A stretch of 64,000 nucleotides of DNA, from assembly GCF_029382255.1 (NCBI RefSeq), contig NZ_JARLLG010000006.1:124001-188000 (forward strand), written 5' to 3'. This DNA is from Isoptericola croceus. Its GTDB lineage: Bacteria > Actinomycetota > Actinomycetes > Actinomycetales > Cellulomonadaceae. A model generated the notes under the pieces. The model did not search any database and was not told where the DNA came from. It worked only from the letters and a program-made list of their open reading frames with translations. The position numbers were made by a program, and so were the translations under genes. Positions 9,199 through 18,400 of the stretch are shown here, piece after piece (within the stretch, counting starts at the first letter, position 1; every line of letters starts with the position of its first letter).

Positions 9199-9831
9199 TC
9201 AGCCCTCGAACAACGAGAGCGTCAGGGTCGCAGAGTACGTGCCCGCGGGGACGTCGACCGGCGTCCGGAGGGTCAGGTCGGCGTTGACGTCCCACGAACC
9301 GGTCTCGTCCGCGGCCGACCACGTCGAGAGCAGCAGCTCCTGCCCCACCAGGCCGACGGCGTCGGCGCCGGAACCGTCGTCGATCACCGACGAGACGGGC
9401 TCGCCCTCGGCGACCGAGCCGGTGCTGGACCCGGAGAGCAGGTGCGGCGCCCAGCCGAGGTACTCGGCGCCGAAGGAGCGGGAGGCGTCCTCGGCGTGCA
9501 CGAAGTCGCCGGCCTGCCCCACCACGGCCCAGAAGGCCCCCTCGGGGATCTGCTCCGCGGTGCGGGAGTCCGTCACCGTGACGGTCGGGGTGACCCCGAC
9601 GAACTGCCGGGCCGTCTCGTCCGACCCGTCCTCGGTGAGCACGACGCCGTCGTTGGCGGCGACCGTCATCGCCAGCCCCCCGGGCGGCGTCAGGTCCTCG
9701 ATCTCGACCGAGAGGTCGATCCCCTCCTCGTCGCCGCCGTCCGCCGCGGCCATGCCGGCGCCTGCCGCGCCGACGAGGAACAGCCCCAGCGTCCCCGCGG
9801 CCGTCCACTGCGTCATCTTCCGAACGTTCAT
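9199..9831 (-). CDS. Secreted WxL-like surface protein (paralogue 2)
   Basis: A 210-residue exported protein, paralogue of 530-1150. The start at ATG 9831 is supported by GAGGAAC 7 nt upstream and by the signal peptide beginning there (MNVRKMTQ, then AAGTLGLFLVGAAGAG); the frame runs 22 codons further up without support. The mature part is acidic and beta-rich, with the shared blocks DGSDETARQF, GAEYLGW and EPVSSVI and the end YSATLTLSLFEG, a WxL-type closing strand in which the Trp is Leu. It is the first gene of a minus-strand run and is followed 28 bp later by the DUF916-like gene. Confidence 0.65.
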   Translation of the reverse strand: MNVRKMTQWTAAGTLGLFLVGAAGAGMAAADGGDEEGIDLSVEIEDLTPPGGLAMTVAANDGVVLTEDGSDETARQFVGVTPTVTVTDSRTAEQIPEGAFWAVVGQAGDFVHAEDASRSFGAEYLGWAPHLLSGSSTGSVAEGEPVSSVIDDGSGADAVGLVGQELLLSTWSAADETGSWDVNADLTLRTPVDVPAGTYSATLTLSLFEG

Positions 9832-10138
9832 GTGTCTGTTCCTCACGGTCACGGGCCACGCCTCGGTTCTCCGAGCGCGTGCCCTGGGCTTCGTCATCCC
9901 CGGAACGCACCCGACGTCGGCCTCGTCGCCGACGCTTTGTTAACGCTCACATCCAGGTGCCAGCAACCTACGGGGAGCGCCATCGCGCGTCAACAGTCCG
10001 GCCGGATCGATCACGGGATTCACCCGCCCAGCCCGACGGAGCGCCCGGAACCCGCTGCCATCCGTGGCGCCATGTCGTTGCCCGTGAAAACATGCGCTTC
10101 AATCGAGCAGGGGGCGCCTGACGAGAGATGGAGCACAC
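9832..10138. other. Divergent intergenic region between the WxL-like and ketosynthase genes
   Basis: About 300 bp without a convincing gene. It must hold the divergent promoters of the minus-strand WxL-like gene and the plus-strand ketosynthase gene. AT-richer patches lie near 9930-9965 and 10080-10095, but I see no clear -35/-10 pair and no copy of the LacI palindrome. Confidence 0.6.
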
Positions 10139-11338
10139 GTGCGACGAGCAGTCATCACCGGGATCGGGGCGGTCACGCCCCTCGGCCTGACAGCGACCGA
10201 GACCTGGAGCAGCCTGCGCGGCGGCGTGAACGGGGTGGCATCGCTCAAGGAGCCGTGGGCCGAGGGGCTCCCGGTCCACGTCGCGGCCCGCGTGGACGAC
10301 GTGTTCGCCGACGCCCTGCAGGTCCGTGAGGTGCGGCGGACGGACCGCGTCGCGCAGCTCACCCTCGTGGCCGGCCGGGCGGCCTGGGCCGACGCCGGCA
10401 GCCCGGACGTGGAGCCGGAACGGCTCGGGGTGGCGGTCGGCACCGCGAACGGTGGCTACGGCACCACGCTGGCGCAGCACACCCTCCTCGACGAGCGCGG
10501 GCAGCGCGGCGTCTCGCCGCACGCCGTGACGATGGTGATGGCGAACAGCCCGGCGGCCTGGTTGTCCATCGACCTCGGGGCGAAGGCGGGCGCCCGGTCG
10601 CCCGTCACGGCCTGCGCGGCCGGCTCCGAGGCGATCGGGATGGGTCGGCAGGCCATCCTCGCGGACGAGGCGGACGTATACGTCTGCGGCGGCGTCGAGG
10701 CGAGCGTGCTCGACCTGGTGATCGCGGCGTTCTCCCGGGCACGGGCCATGTCCTCGAGCACCGACACCGAGTCGGCCTCCCGGCCGTTCGACGCCGGCCG
10801 GGACGGGTTCGTCATGGGCGAGGGCAGCGTCATGGTCGTCCTGGAGGAGGAGTCGCACGCGCGCGCTCGCGGCGCCCAGGTCCTCGGCGGCGTGGAGGGG
10901 TTCGCGCTCACCTCCGACGCGCACGACATCGTCGGCGGGGAACCGGTGAACCAGGCCCGGACGATCGATCTCGCGCTGCGCTCGGCGCAGGTGGCGCCGT
11001 CGGACGTCGGTCTGGTGCACGCGCACGCCACCTCCACCCCGGCCGGCGACCTCAACGAGGCCCGCGCCCTGGGGTCGGTGGGCGTCACCGCGCCGGTCAC
11101 GGCCACCAAGGCGTCGACCGGCCACCTGCTCGGCGGCTCCGGGCCGCTGGGGGTGCTGGCCGCGCTCGGCGCGATGCGCGACGGCGTCGTGCCGCCCACG
11201 CTGCACCTGCGCGACCAGGACCCCGGGGTCGACCTGGACCTCGTCACGACGGCCCGGGAGACGACGGCGCAGGTCGCCCTGGTGGACGCCTTCGGCTTCG
11301 GGGGCCACAGCGCCGCGCTGGTGCTGACCCGCGACTGA
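10139..11338 (+). CDS. FabF-like 3-oxoacyl-ACP synthase (lone ketosynthase)
   Basis: A 399-residue cytoplasmic condensing enzyme of the KAS I/II type. The nucleophile is Cys159 in VTACAAGSEAIG; the two active-site histidines are in HAHATSTPAGD and KASTGHLLGGSG; the closing FGFGGH loop is present, so all catalytic residues expected of an active FabF are there. It starts at GTG 10139 with GGAG 5-6 nt upstream. No acyl carrier protein, ketoreductase or chain-length factor is next to it, so it is not part of a complete fatty-acid or polyketide cluster here. It is divergent from the WxL-like gene and converges on the big glycosidases. Why it sits inside a glycosidase locus is unknown. Confidence 0.85.
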   Translation: MRRAVITGIGAVTPLGLTATETWSSLRGGVNGVASLKEPWAEGLPVHVAARVDDVFADALQVREVRRTDRVAQLTLVAGRAAWADAGSPDVEPERLGVAVGTANGGYGTTLAQHTLLDERGQRGVSPHAVTMVMANSPAAWLSIDLGAKAGARSPVTACAAGSEAIGMGRQAILADEADVYVCGGVEASVLDLVIAAFSRARAMSSSTDTESASRPFDAGRDGFVMGEGSVMVVLEEESHARARGAQVLGGVEGFALTSDAHDIVGGEPVNQARTIDLALRSAQVAPSDVGLVHAHATSTPAGDLNEARALGSVGVTAPVTATKASTGHLLGGSGPLGVLAALGAMRDGVVPPTLHLRDQDPGVDLDLVTTARETTAQVALVDAFGFGGHSAALVLTRD

Positions 11339-11381
11339 TCGCCTCAGGGCCGGCCGCCGGGGGTCTCGTCCCCACAGCCGA

Positions 11382-11419
11382 GGGGGGGCGGGGCGAGCCC
11401 CCCCCCCCCCCCCCCCCCC
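11382..11419. terminator. G/C homopolymer hairpin with a C22 run between convergent genes
   Basis: Seven G, one C and four G (11382-11393) are followed after CGAG by 22 consecutive C (11398-11419). The two sides can pair as a very GC-rich hairpin between the stops of the ketosynthase (11338) and the glycosidase (11436), so it may end transcription from both sides. A run of 22 identical bases is prone to slippage and sequencing error. Confidence 0.5.
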
Positions 11420-11435
11420 GGCGTCGGCCGGAGTC

Positions 11436-14400
11436 CTAGCTGCAGGTGCTCCCCTCGTGCTCGTGCGCGGTGACGACGCCATCAGCGGTCACGGTCACCT
11501 CACCGGCCTCGATCTCCGCAGAGCGGGTGTTGAAGGCCTGGTACAGGCTCTCGCCCGGCGCCACACCGTTCGCGGCCTTCGACCCGTACGTGGTCGAGAT
11601 CTCCACCGGCACCGCGGCGTCGGACACGTTCGTCGCACGCACCGCGAGACGGACCCGACCGCCCACGCACCGCGGCTCGACCGAGACCTCGACCGGGCTC
11701 GCCACCGTGCCGGCACGCCCGGCGCTCAGCGGTGAGACCGAGATGCGGTCCACGATCGGGGCCCACCGGGACCGCAGCGGGACGTCCGGCCAGTCGTCGG
11801 ACGCGTACGTCTCGCCGTCCCAGTTCGTCGCCTCCTCGGAGCTGAACGTGATCGTGTTCTCCCCCTCCTCGAGGTCGAGGACGATGGTCTTCTCCCAGAA
11901 GTAGTTCTCGTGGAACGAGTGCGGGAACAGCACCGGCACCACGGCTCCACCGTTCACCGAGATGTCCGCGCGGCGGGCGATCGGGTCCGGGTTGTAGTGC
12001 GTCGCCGGCGACATCTCCGGGTTGGAGTACCGGACCACCATCGCGTGCGGACCTGCCGTGCCCGCGTCGACCTCGAAGGTCAGCGTGTTGTCGTTGCCCG
12101 GGTCGCCCCCGACGTCGGCGACGGCCTGACCGCCCTCGGCCAGGGACAGGTCGACGACGGCGGCACCACCGGCGAGCGTCGCGTCCTCGGCCTGGTACTC
12201 GGTCGCCTCCAGCGCACCGGTCCCCGCGTCCACGGTGAGTCGATCCACCGTCACACCGCCGGCGCCACCGGTGACGACGACCTTGTTCACGCCACCGTCG
12301 AGGTGCACGGCGATCTCGTCGCTCTTGGCGAGGTCGAGCACGTCATGGCCGTTCACCGCAAGGGTGCCGGCACCGGCACCGAGGAGGTCGACGCCGAGCG
12401 TCTTCTCCGCGTCCACGTCCCCGTAGACCCAGAACGTCGCGGTGTCCCCGTCGTCCAGCGCCACGGCACCCGCACCGGACACGTCCGCCGCACCGACACC
12501 GTCGGGCAGCTCGTACACCGTCTCGCCCCCGTCGATCGACGCGAGCTCGGCCTCGTAGACCGCGGTCGCGGCCTCGGGGTTCGGCAGCGAGAGCGTGATG
12601 CGGTCGATGATCGCGTCACCCTGCGTGGCACCCGTCCCGTCGAGGCTCTGGGCCGCGAGCGAGATGGTGTGCGTGCCCGCGGTGAGCTCGACGGTGGTGT
12701 CGGTGTGGTCCCACACCACCCACTTATAGCCCAGCGGCAGGAAGATCTCCTGCTCGGCTGCGCCGTCGACCCGCACGAACACGTTGGTCGGCCCCTGCTC
12801 GGCGACTCGCTCGAAGGTGTTCATGCTGTTCGCGAAGACCGAGAGGTCGTAGGTGCCGTCCTCGGGGACCGTGACCTCGAAGTCGAGGACGCCGTTCGAG
12901 CCGGTCCGCAGACCACCCACGTTGTACCGGCCGGAGGTGTAGAACTTCCCGACCGCCGAGGGCGAGCCCTCCGGGCCGTTCCGCGAGTAGCCGGACCCGG
13001 TGTACGTGGCGTCCTCGGCCTCGTAGCTCCCGTCCCACAGGGTGCGGGGGACCATGGTGGTCTCGCCGACGCCGGCCGGCGTGACGACGATCTCGTAGGC
13101 GGACGACTCGGTCAGCAGCGGGAGGCTCTCGCCGTCGAAGTCCACCGCGACGGCGCCGCCGGCGACCTCCATCACCGACTCGCTGAGCAGGCGCGGCTGG
13201 GCGGAGTCGCCGATCTGCCCCGTCCACGGGATCTCACGGACGGTGACGCGGACGTCGTCCCCGAAGAGATCGCTCGGCAGGTTCAGCAGGTCGATCGGGG
13301 CGGCGCCGTCGGCCCCGCCGATGATCGCCCGGGCGACGGCGGTCTGCTCGTCCAGCGTGGCGACGCCCTGCAGGGTGTAGTTCTGCCCCGGGAAGGGTGG
13401 CGTGACCTCGACGGTGTGCCCGGTCATCTTCGAGTAGGTGTTGTACAGCCACCACTGCCCGTTGCCGCGGTTGGACTGCACCGCGGAGTCGGACAGGTTG
13501 CCGTCGATGTTCCAGTACGCGATGTCGGCGTCGACCTTGGAGTCCTCGATCGCCGAGACCCACTGGATCATCTGGCCAGGCACGGACGTGTGGTAGTTGA
13601 AGGCGTACTCGTTGAGGTTGATGGGCAGCTCGGTGCCCTCGTGCTCGGTCCCGGCGAAGACCTCCTTCTCCCAGCCGCGGTACTTCGCCACGGAGTCGCG
13701 GATCCGCTGGGGGTGCGACAGCTCGTGCCACGTGATGACGTCGGGCACCGTCCCGGCCTGGACGGTGTGCCGCATGAAGCCACGGACCTGGTCGTACAGG
13801 ATGCTGGTGTTCGGCCCGGAGATGCGCGCGTCAGGCATGCGGTCCTTGATCACCCCGTACATGCGGTCCCAGGCCGCGAAGTAGTGGGTGGGGTTGTTGA
13901 GCCAGGACGTGCCGTTCAGGCTCCACTGACCGGTGCCGAACATGTTGCCCTCGGGCTCGTTGAACGGGAGGAAGACGACGTTGTCGTGGTACTCCTCCGG
14001 GAGCTCGAGAACCTGGTCGACCTGCTTGACGATCTTCGCCTCGTACGTATCGAGCTTCTCGGCGGGGGTGTCACCCGGCCACTGGTACGGGAACCCGCGG
14101 TGGATGTCGGTCATGTAGATGTAGACGTCACCGCCGGTGGCGTCCGCGAGCGACGGCAGGATCTCCAGCGCGTCGGCGCCGGGGTGCTGGGGTCCGTCCT
14201 GCGCCTTGGTCGAGACCGTGCGCACACCCATGCCTTCGATCAGGTTGTCGCTCGGCAGCCCTGGGCCGTACAGCCCGTACAGCGTGCCCGCTGCACCACC
14301 GTGGAACGGCCCGGTGTCGGTGCCGAAGTCGACTTTCAGTCCACCGCGGTCGACGGTGACGGTGGCGGTGACGGGCGCTCCGGCCGCCTCGCCTGCCACG

Positions 14401-15344
14401 GTGAAGCTGCCGGTCTGGGCGTACTGCGCCGGGTCGATCTCCTCCCAGACGATGGGCACGTTGCGGTCGTAGCCGTCCGAGAACGACGCGCGCGCCGACG
14501 CGGGCAGCTCCGGTGCGGCCTGGACGGTGGTCCGGACGCCGAACGTGTCCTTCGCCAGCGACTCCAGCGTCGGGACCTCGTCGACGAGGCCGGCGACCTG
14601 CTCCGCGCTCAACGCGGCACGGAAGACCTGGAAGTCGTCGATCGCGCCGTCGAACCGCGGGTCGGGGTAGAACGACCGGCCGATGTACCCGGCCGACGTC
14701 GCAGCCTCGGTCAGCAGCTCCCCGGCGGCGATCCCGGTGGGGGCGCTGTCGACGGCCACGCCGTCGAGGTACGTCGTCACGCTCCCGGCAGTGGTGTCGA
14801 GCGTGGTCGTCAGGGTGACCCAGTCGCCGGCCTGGAGCGCACCGTAGCCGGTCACCTGCGCCTCGCCACCACCCCCGCCGGTGGTCACGGCACTGCGCAG
14901 GTTGCCACCGCCGCTGGACGGGGTGGTGAACAAGTACCGGTCGGTGTCGCTGCCGAGGTCGAAGACCCGCTGCCAGCCACCGCCCACGCCGTCCCAACGC
15001 ACCTGGGCAGAGACGGTCAGGTCGGTCGCACCGTCCAACAGCTCACGCGGCAGGGTCACGTAGCCGCCGCCGGAGCCGCCGAGCAGGTCGAGCGCGGCGC
15101 CGCCGCCCTCGGACTCGATGACCGCGGTCGAGCCGGAGATCGTGCCGTCCAGCCCGTTGCCGGAGGTGTCCGGGACGACGTCGTCGGCGATGTCGTCCAT
15201 CGTGTAGTGGAGGTCGGGGGCCGGCAGGGCCTCGTCAGCGGCGGCAGGGAGCGCATATGCTCCCGCACCGGCCGCGAGGGTCAGCGCCACGGGCAGGGCG
15301 ACGGCGGCCTGCCGTGGTCTGCGCCGTGAAGGTGTCGTGCTCAT
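11436..15344 (-). CDS. Secreted clan GH-A glycosidase, GH39/GAfase-like, with LamG and CBM modules (copy 1)
   Basis: A 1,302-residue exported enzyme. Order: signal peptide (1-~36); LamG-type sandwich (~40-245); Ig-like Big_4 segment (~255-335); (beta/alpha)8 catalytic domain (~340-720) with Glu463 in FNEPEGN as likely acid/base and Glu579 in NLNEYAF as likely nucleophile; a CBM6/35-like module opening EAEDATYTGSGY (~790-925); two more beta-sandwich modules (~930-1210, the second opening YQAEDATLAG); and the ~85-residue Cys-Ser tail. The closest enzyme I can name is the bifidobacterial GH39 alpha-L-arabinofuranosidase that frees galactosyl-arabinose from gum arabic; that link is from memory and unverified. 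ATG 15344 has AGGAAGG 9 nt upstream. It is 95 bp after a close paralogue, so probably cotranscribed. Confidence 0.72.
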   Translation of the reverse strand: MSTTPSRRRPRQAAVALPVALTLAAGAGAYALPAAADEALPAPDLHYTMDDIADDVVPDTSGNGLDGTISGSTAVIESEGGGAALDLLGGSGGGYVTLPRELLDGATDLTVSAQVRWDGVGGGWQRVFDLGSDTDRYLFTTPSSGGGNLRSAVTTGGGGGEAQVTGYGALQAGDWVTLTTTLDTTAGSVTTYLDGVAVDSAPTGIAAGELLTEAATSAGYIGRSFYPDPRFDGAIDDFQVFRAALSAEQVAGLVDEVPTLESLAKDTFGVRTTVQAAPELPASARASFSDGYDRNVPIVWEEIDPAQYAQTGSFTVAGEAAGAPVTATVTVDRGGLKVDFGTDTGPFHGGAAGTLYGLYGPGLPSDNLIEGMGVRTVSTKAQDGPQHPGADALEILPSLADATGGDVYIYMTDIHRGFPYQWPGDTPAEKLDTYEAKIVKQVDQVLELPEEYHDNVVFLPFNEPEGNMFGTGQWSLNGTSWLNNPTHYFAAWDRMYGVIKDRMPDARISGPNTSILYDQVRGFMRHTVQAGTVPDVITWHELSHPQRIRDSVAKYRGWEKEVFAGTEHEGTELPINLNEYAFNYHTSVPGQMIQWVSAIEDSKVDADIAYWNIDGNLSDSAVQSNRGNGQWWLYNTYSKMTGHTVEVTPPFPGQNYTLQGVATLDEQTAVARAIIGGADGAAPIDLLNLPSDLFGDDVRVTVREIPWTGQIGDSAQPRLLSESVMEVAGGAVAVDFDGESLPLLTESSAYEIVVTPAGVGETTMVPRTLWDGSYEAEDATYTGSGYSRNGPEGSPSAVGKFYTSGRYNVGGLRTGSNGVLDFEVTVPEDGTYDLSVFANSMNTFERVAEQGPTNVFVRVDGAAEQEIFLPLGYKWVVWDHTDTTVELTAGTHTISLAAQSLDGTGATQGDAIIDRITLSLPNPEAATAVYEAELASIDGGETVYELPDGVGAADVSGAGAVALDDGDTATFWVYGDVDAEKTLGVDLLGAGAGTLAVNGHDVLDLAKSDEIAVHLDGGVNKVVVTGGAGGVTVDRLTVDAGTGALEATEYQAEDATLAGGAAVVDLSLAEGGQAVADVGGDPGNDNTLTFEVDAGTAGPHAMVVRYSNPEMSPATHYNPDPIARRADISVNGGAVVPVLFPHSFHENYFWEKTIVLDLEEGENTITFSSEEATNWDGETYASDDWPDVPLRSRWAPIVDRISVSPLSAGRAGTVASPVEVSVEPRCVGGRVRLAVRATNVSDAAVPVEISTTYGSKAANGVAPGESLYQAFNTRSAEIEAGEVTVTADGVVTAHEHEGSTCS

Positions 15345-15438
15345 CGTTGAGTGCCTTCCTGGTCAGGTGTCCTCGTCGTGCGGCGCACGCTCGGACGTGG
15401 TCAATACGTGCTCACCCGGGTGGGTGCCGTGCTGGCTG

Positions 15439-18400
15439 CTAGCTGCAGGTGCTCCCCTCGTGCTCGTGCGCGGTGACGACGCCACCGGCGGTCACGGTCA
15501 CCTCACCGGCCTCGATCTCCGCCGAGCGGGTGTTGAAGGCCTGGTACAGGCTCTCGCTCGGAACCACGGCTTCCTTGGCCTTCGACCCGTACGTGGTCGA
15601 GATCTCCACCGGCACCGCGGCATCGGACACGTTCGTCGCACGCACCGCGAGACGGACCCGACCGCCCAGGCACCGGGGTTCGACGGCGACCTCGACCGGG
15701 CTCGCCGCCTCGCCGGCACTCCCGGCGCTCAGCGGCGAGACCGTGATCCGGTCCACGATCGGGGCCGCGTCGGCCTCGAGGTTGTAGTCGGCCGGCCAGG
15801 TCTCGGAGGCGTAGGTCTCGCCGTCCCAGTTGGTCGCCTCCTCGGAACGCACCGTGACGCTGTTCGCGCCTGCGGCGAGGTCGAGCACCACCGTGCGCTC
15901 CCAGAAGTTGTTCTCGTGGAACGTCGGGACGAACATCTCGCGCTGCGGCTCGCCGTCACCGACGGAGATGTCCGCGTGCCGCGCGACCGGGTTCGGGTTG
16001 TAGTGCGTCCCGTCCACCTGCTCCGGGTTGGAGAAGCGGAACACCACGGCGTGCGGTCCGGCCTCGGCCGCGTCGACCTCGAAGGTCAGCGTGTTGTCGT
16101 TGCCAGGTGCACCCCCGATACCGCTGACGGCCTGGCCACCCTCGGCCAGGGACAGGTCGACGACGGCGGCACTGCCGGCGAGCGTCGCGTCCTCGGCCTG
16201 GTACTCGGTCGTCGCGAGCGCCCCGGTCCCGGCGCCGACCGTGAGCCGGTCGAGCACGGCACCGCCGGCACCCGCGGTGACGACCACCTTGTTGACGCCG
16301 CCCGCCAGGTGCACGGCAACCTCGTCGCTCTCGGCGAGGTCGAGCACGTCATGGCCGTTGACCGATACGGTGCCGCTGCCGGCGCCGAGCAGGTCCGCCC
16401 CGAGCGTCGCCTCGGCGTCCTCGGCCCCGTAGACCCAGAACGTGGCGGTCTCGCCCTCGGCGAGCTCCACGCCGCCGGCACCGGACACGTCGGCCGCGGT
16501 GACGCCGTCGGGCAGCGCGGACGCGGCGTAGACGTTCCGGCCGTCCGACGTGGCGTGCTCGGCCTCGTAGACCGTCGTGGCCGCGTCGGGGTTCGGCAGG
16601 GAGAGCGTGATGCGGTCGATGAGTGCGTCACCCTGCGTGGCGCCCGTCCCGTCGAGGCTCTGGGCGGCGAGCGAGATGGTGTGCGTGCCTGCGGTGAGCT
16701 CCACCGTGGTGTCGGTGTGGTCCCACACCACCCACTTGTAGCCCAGCGGCAGGAACAGCTCCTGCTCGGCTGCGCCGTCCACCCGCAGGAACACGTTGGT
16801 CGGCCCCTGCTCGGCGACTCGCTCGAAGGTGTTCATGCTGTTCGCGAAGACCGACAGGTCGTAGGTGCCGTCCTCGGGCACCGTCACCTCGAAGTCGAGC
16901 ACACCGTTCGAACCGGTCCGCAGACCACCCACGTTGAAGCCGCCCGAGGTGTAGAACTTGCTGACGTCGGACGGCGAGCCCTCCGGGCCGTTCCGCGTGT
17001 AGCCGGACCCGGTGTACGTGGCGTCCTCGGCCTCGTAGCTGCCGTCCCACACGGTGGGCACGGCCGCGGTGGCCTCCCCCGTGCCGGCGGGCGTCACGAC
17101 GATCTCGTACGCGGACGAGTCCTGCAGCAGCGGCAGGTCCTCCCCGTCGAAGTCGACGGCGAGGGCGCCGTCGGCGACCTCCACGACCGACTCGCTGAGC
17201 AGGGCGGGGGGTGCCGAGTCGCCGAGCTGGCCGGTCCAGCCGATCTCCCGCACCGTGACGCGAGCCTGGTCACCGAACACCTCGGGGACGTTCACCAGGT
17301 CGATCGGGGCGGCGCCGTCGGCCCCACCGATGATCGCCCGCGCGACGGCGGCCTCCTCGTCCAGCGTGGCGACGCCCTGCAGGGTGTAGTTCTGCCCCGG
17401 GAAGGGTGGCGTGACCTCGACGGTGTGCCCGGTCATCTGTGCGTACGCGTTGTACAGCCACCACTGCCCGTTGCCGCGGTTGGACTGCACCGCGGAGTCG
17501 GACAGGTTCCCGTTGATGTTCCAGAAGGCGATCATCGCCTCGACCTTGGAGTCCTCGATGGCGGACATCCACTGGATCATCTGACCGGGCACGGACGTGT
17601 GGTAGTTGAACGCGTACTCGTTGACGTTGATGGGCAGCTCGGTGCCCTCGTGCTCGGTGCCGGCGAACGCGTCGGCCTCCCAGCCCCGGAAGCGCTGCAC
17701 GGACGTGCGGATGCTCTCCGGGTGGGACAGCTCGTGCCAGGTGATGATGTCCGGCACGGTGTCCTCGGCCACGGTGTGCTCCATGAAGCCCCGGACCTCG
17801 TTGTACAGGATGCTGGTCCCCGGGCCGGCGATCCGCATGTCCGGGTAGGCGTCCTTGATGGTGCGGTAGGTGACGTCCCACGCGGCGAAGTAGTCGGTGG
17901 GGTCGGTCCGCCACGACGTGCCGTTCAGGCTCCACGGTCCGGTGCCGAACATGTTGCCCTCGGGCTCGTTGAAGGGCTCGATGACGATGTTGTCCCGGAC
18001 CTCCGGGTCGAGGTCGGCGATCATCGCGAGCTGGTCGTCGAGGACGTCCGCGAAGTCGGCGAGCTTCTCGGCGGGGGTGTCACCCGGCCACTGGTACGGG
18101 AAGCCCCGGTACCAGTCGGTGACCCGCAGGTACACGTCGCCGCCGGTGGTGCGGGTGAGCTGCTGGGCCACCTCGAGCGCGTCGGAGCCGGGGTGCTGGG
18201 CGCCGTCCTGCGCCTTGGTCGCCACCGAGCGCACGTTCATGCCCTCGACGAGGTTGTCGGTGGGCATCCCGTCGCCGTACAGGCCGTAGAGCAGGCCTGA
18301 GGCGCCGCCCTGGAACTCGCCGGTGTCGGTGCCGAGATCCACCTGCAGACCACCACGGTGCACGGTCACGTTCGCCGTGACGGGTGCCCCGGCAGCGTCT

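Noticed and set aside
10139-11338. Ketosynthase gene as part of a polyketide cluster
   Set aside because: No acyl carrier protein, chain-length factor, cyclase or reductase gene is present on either side.
1195-18300. Very long open frames on the plus strand opposite the GH59, GH43 and twin glycosidase genes
   Set aside because: They are mirror frames of high-GC genes: Arg/Gly/Val-rich without domains, signal peptides or ribosome sites, while the minus-strand frames show complete glycosidases.
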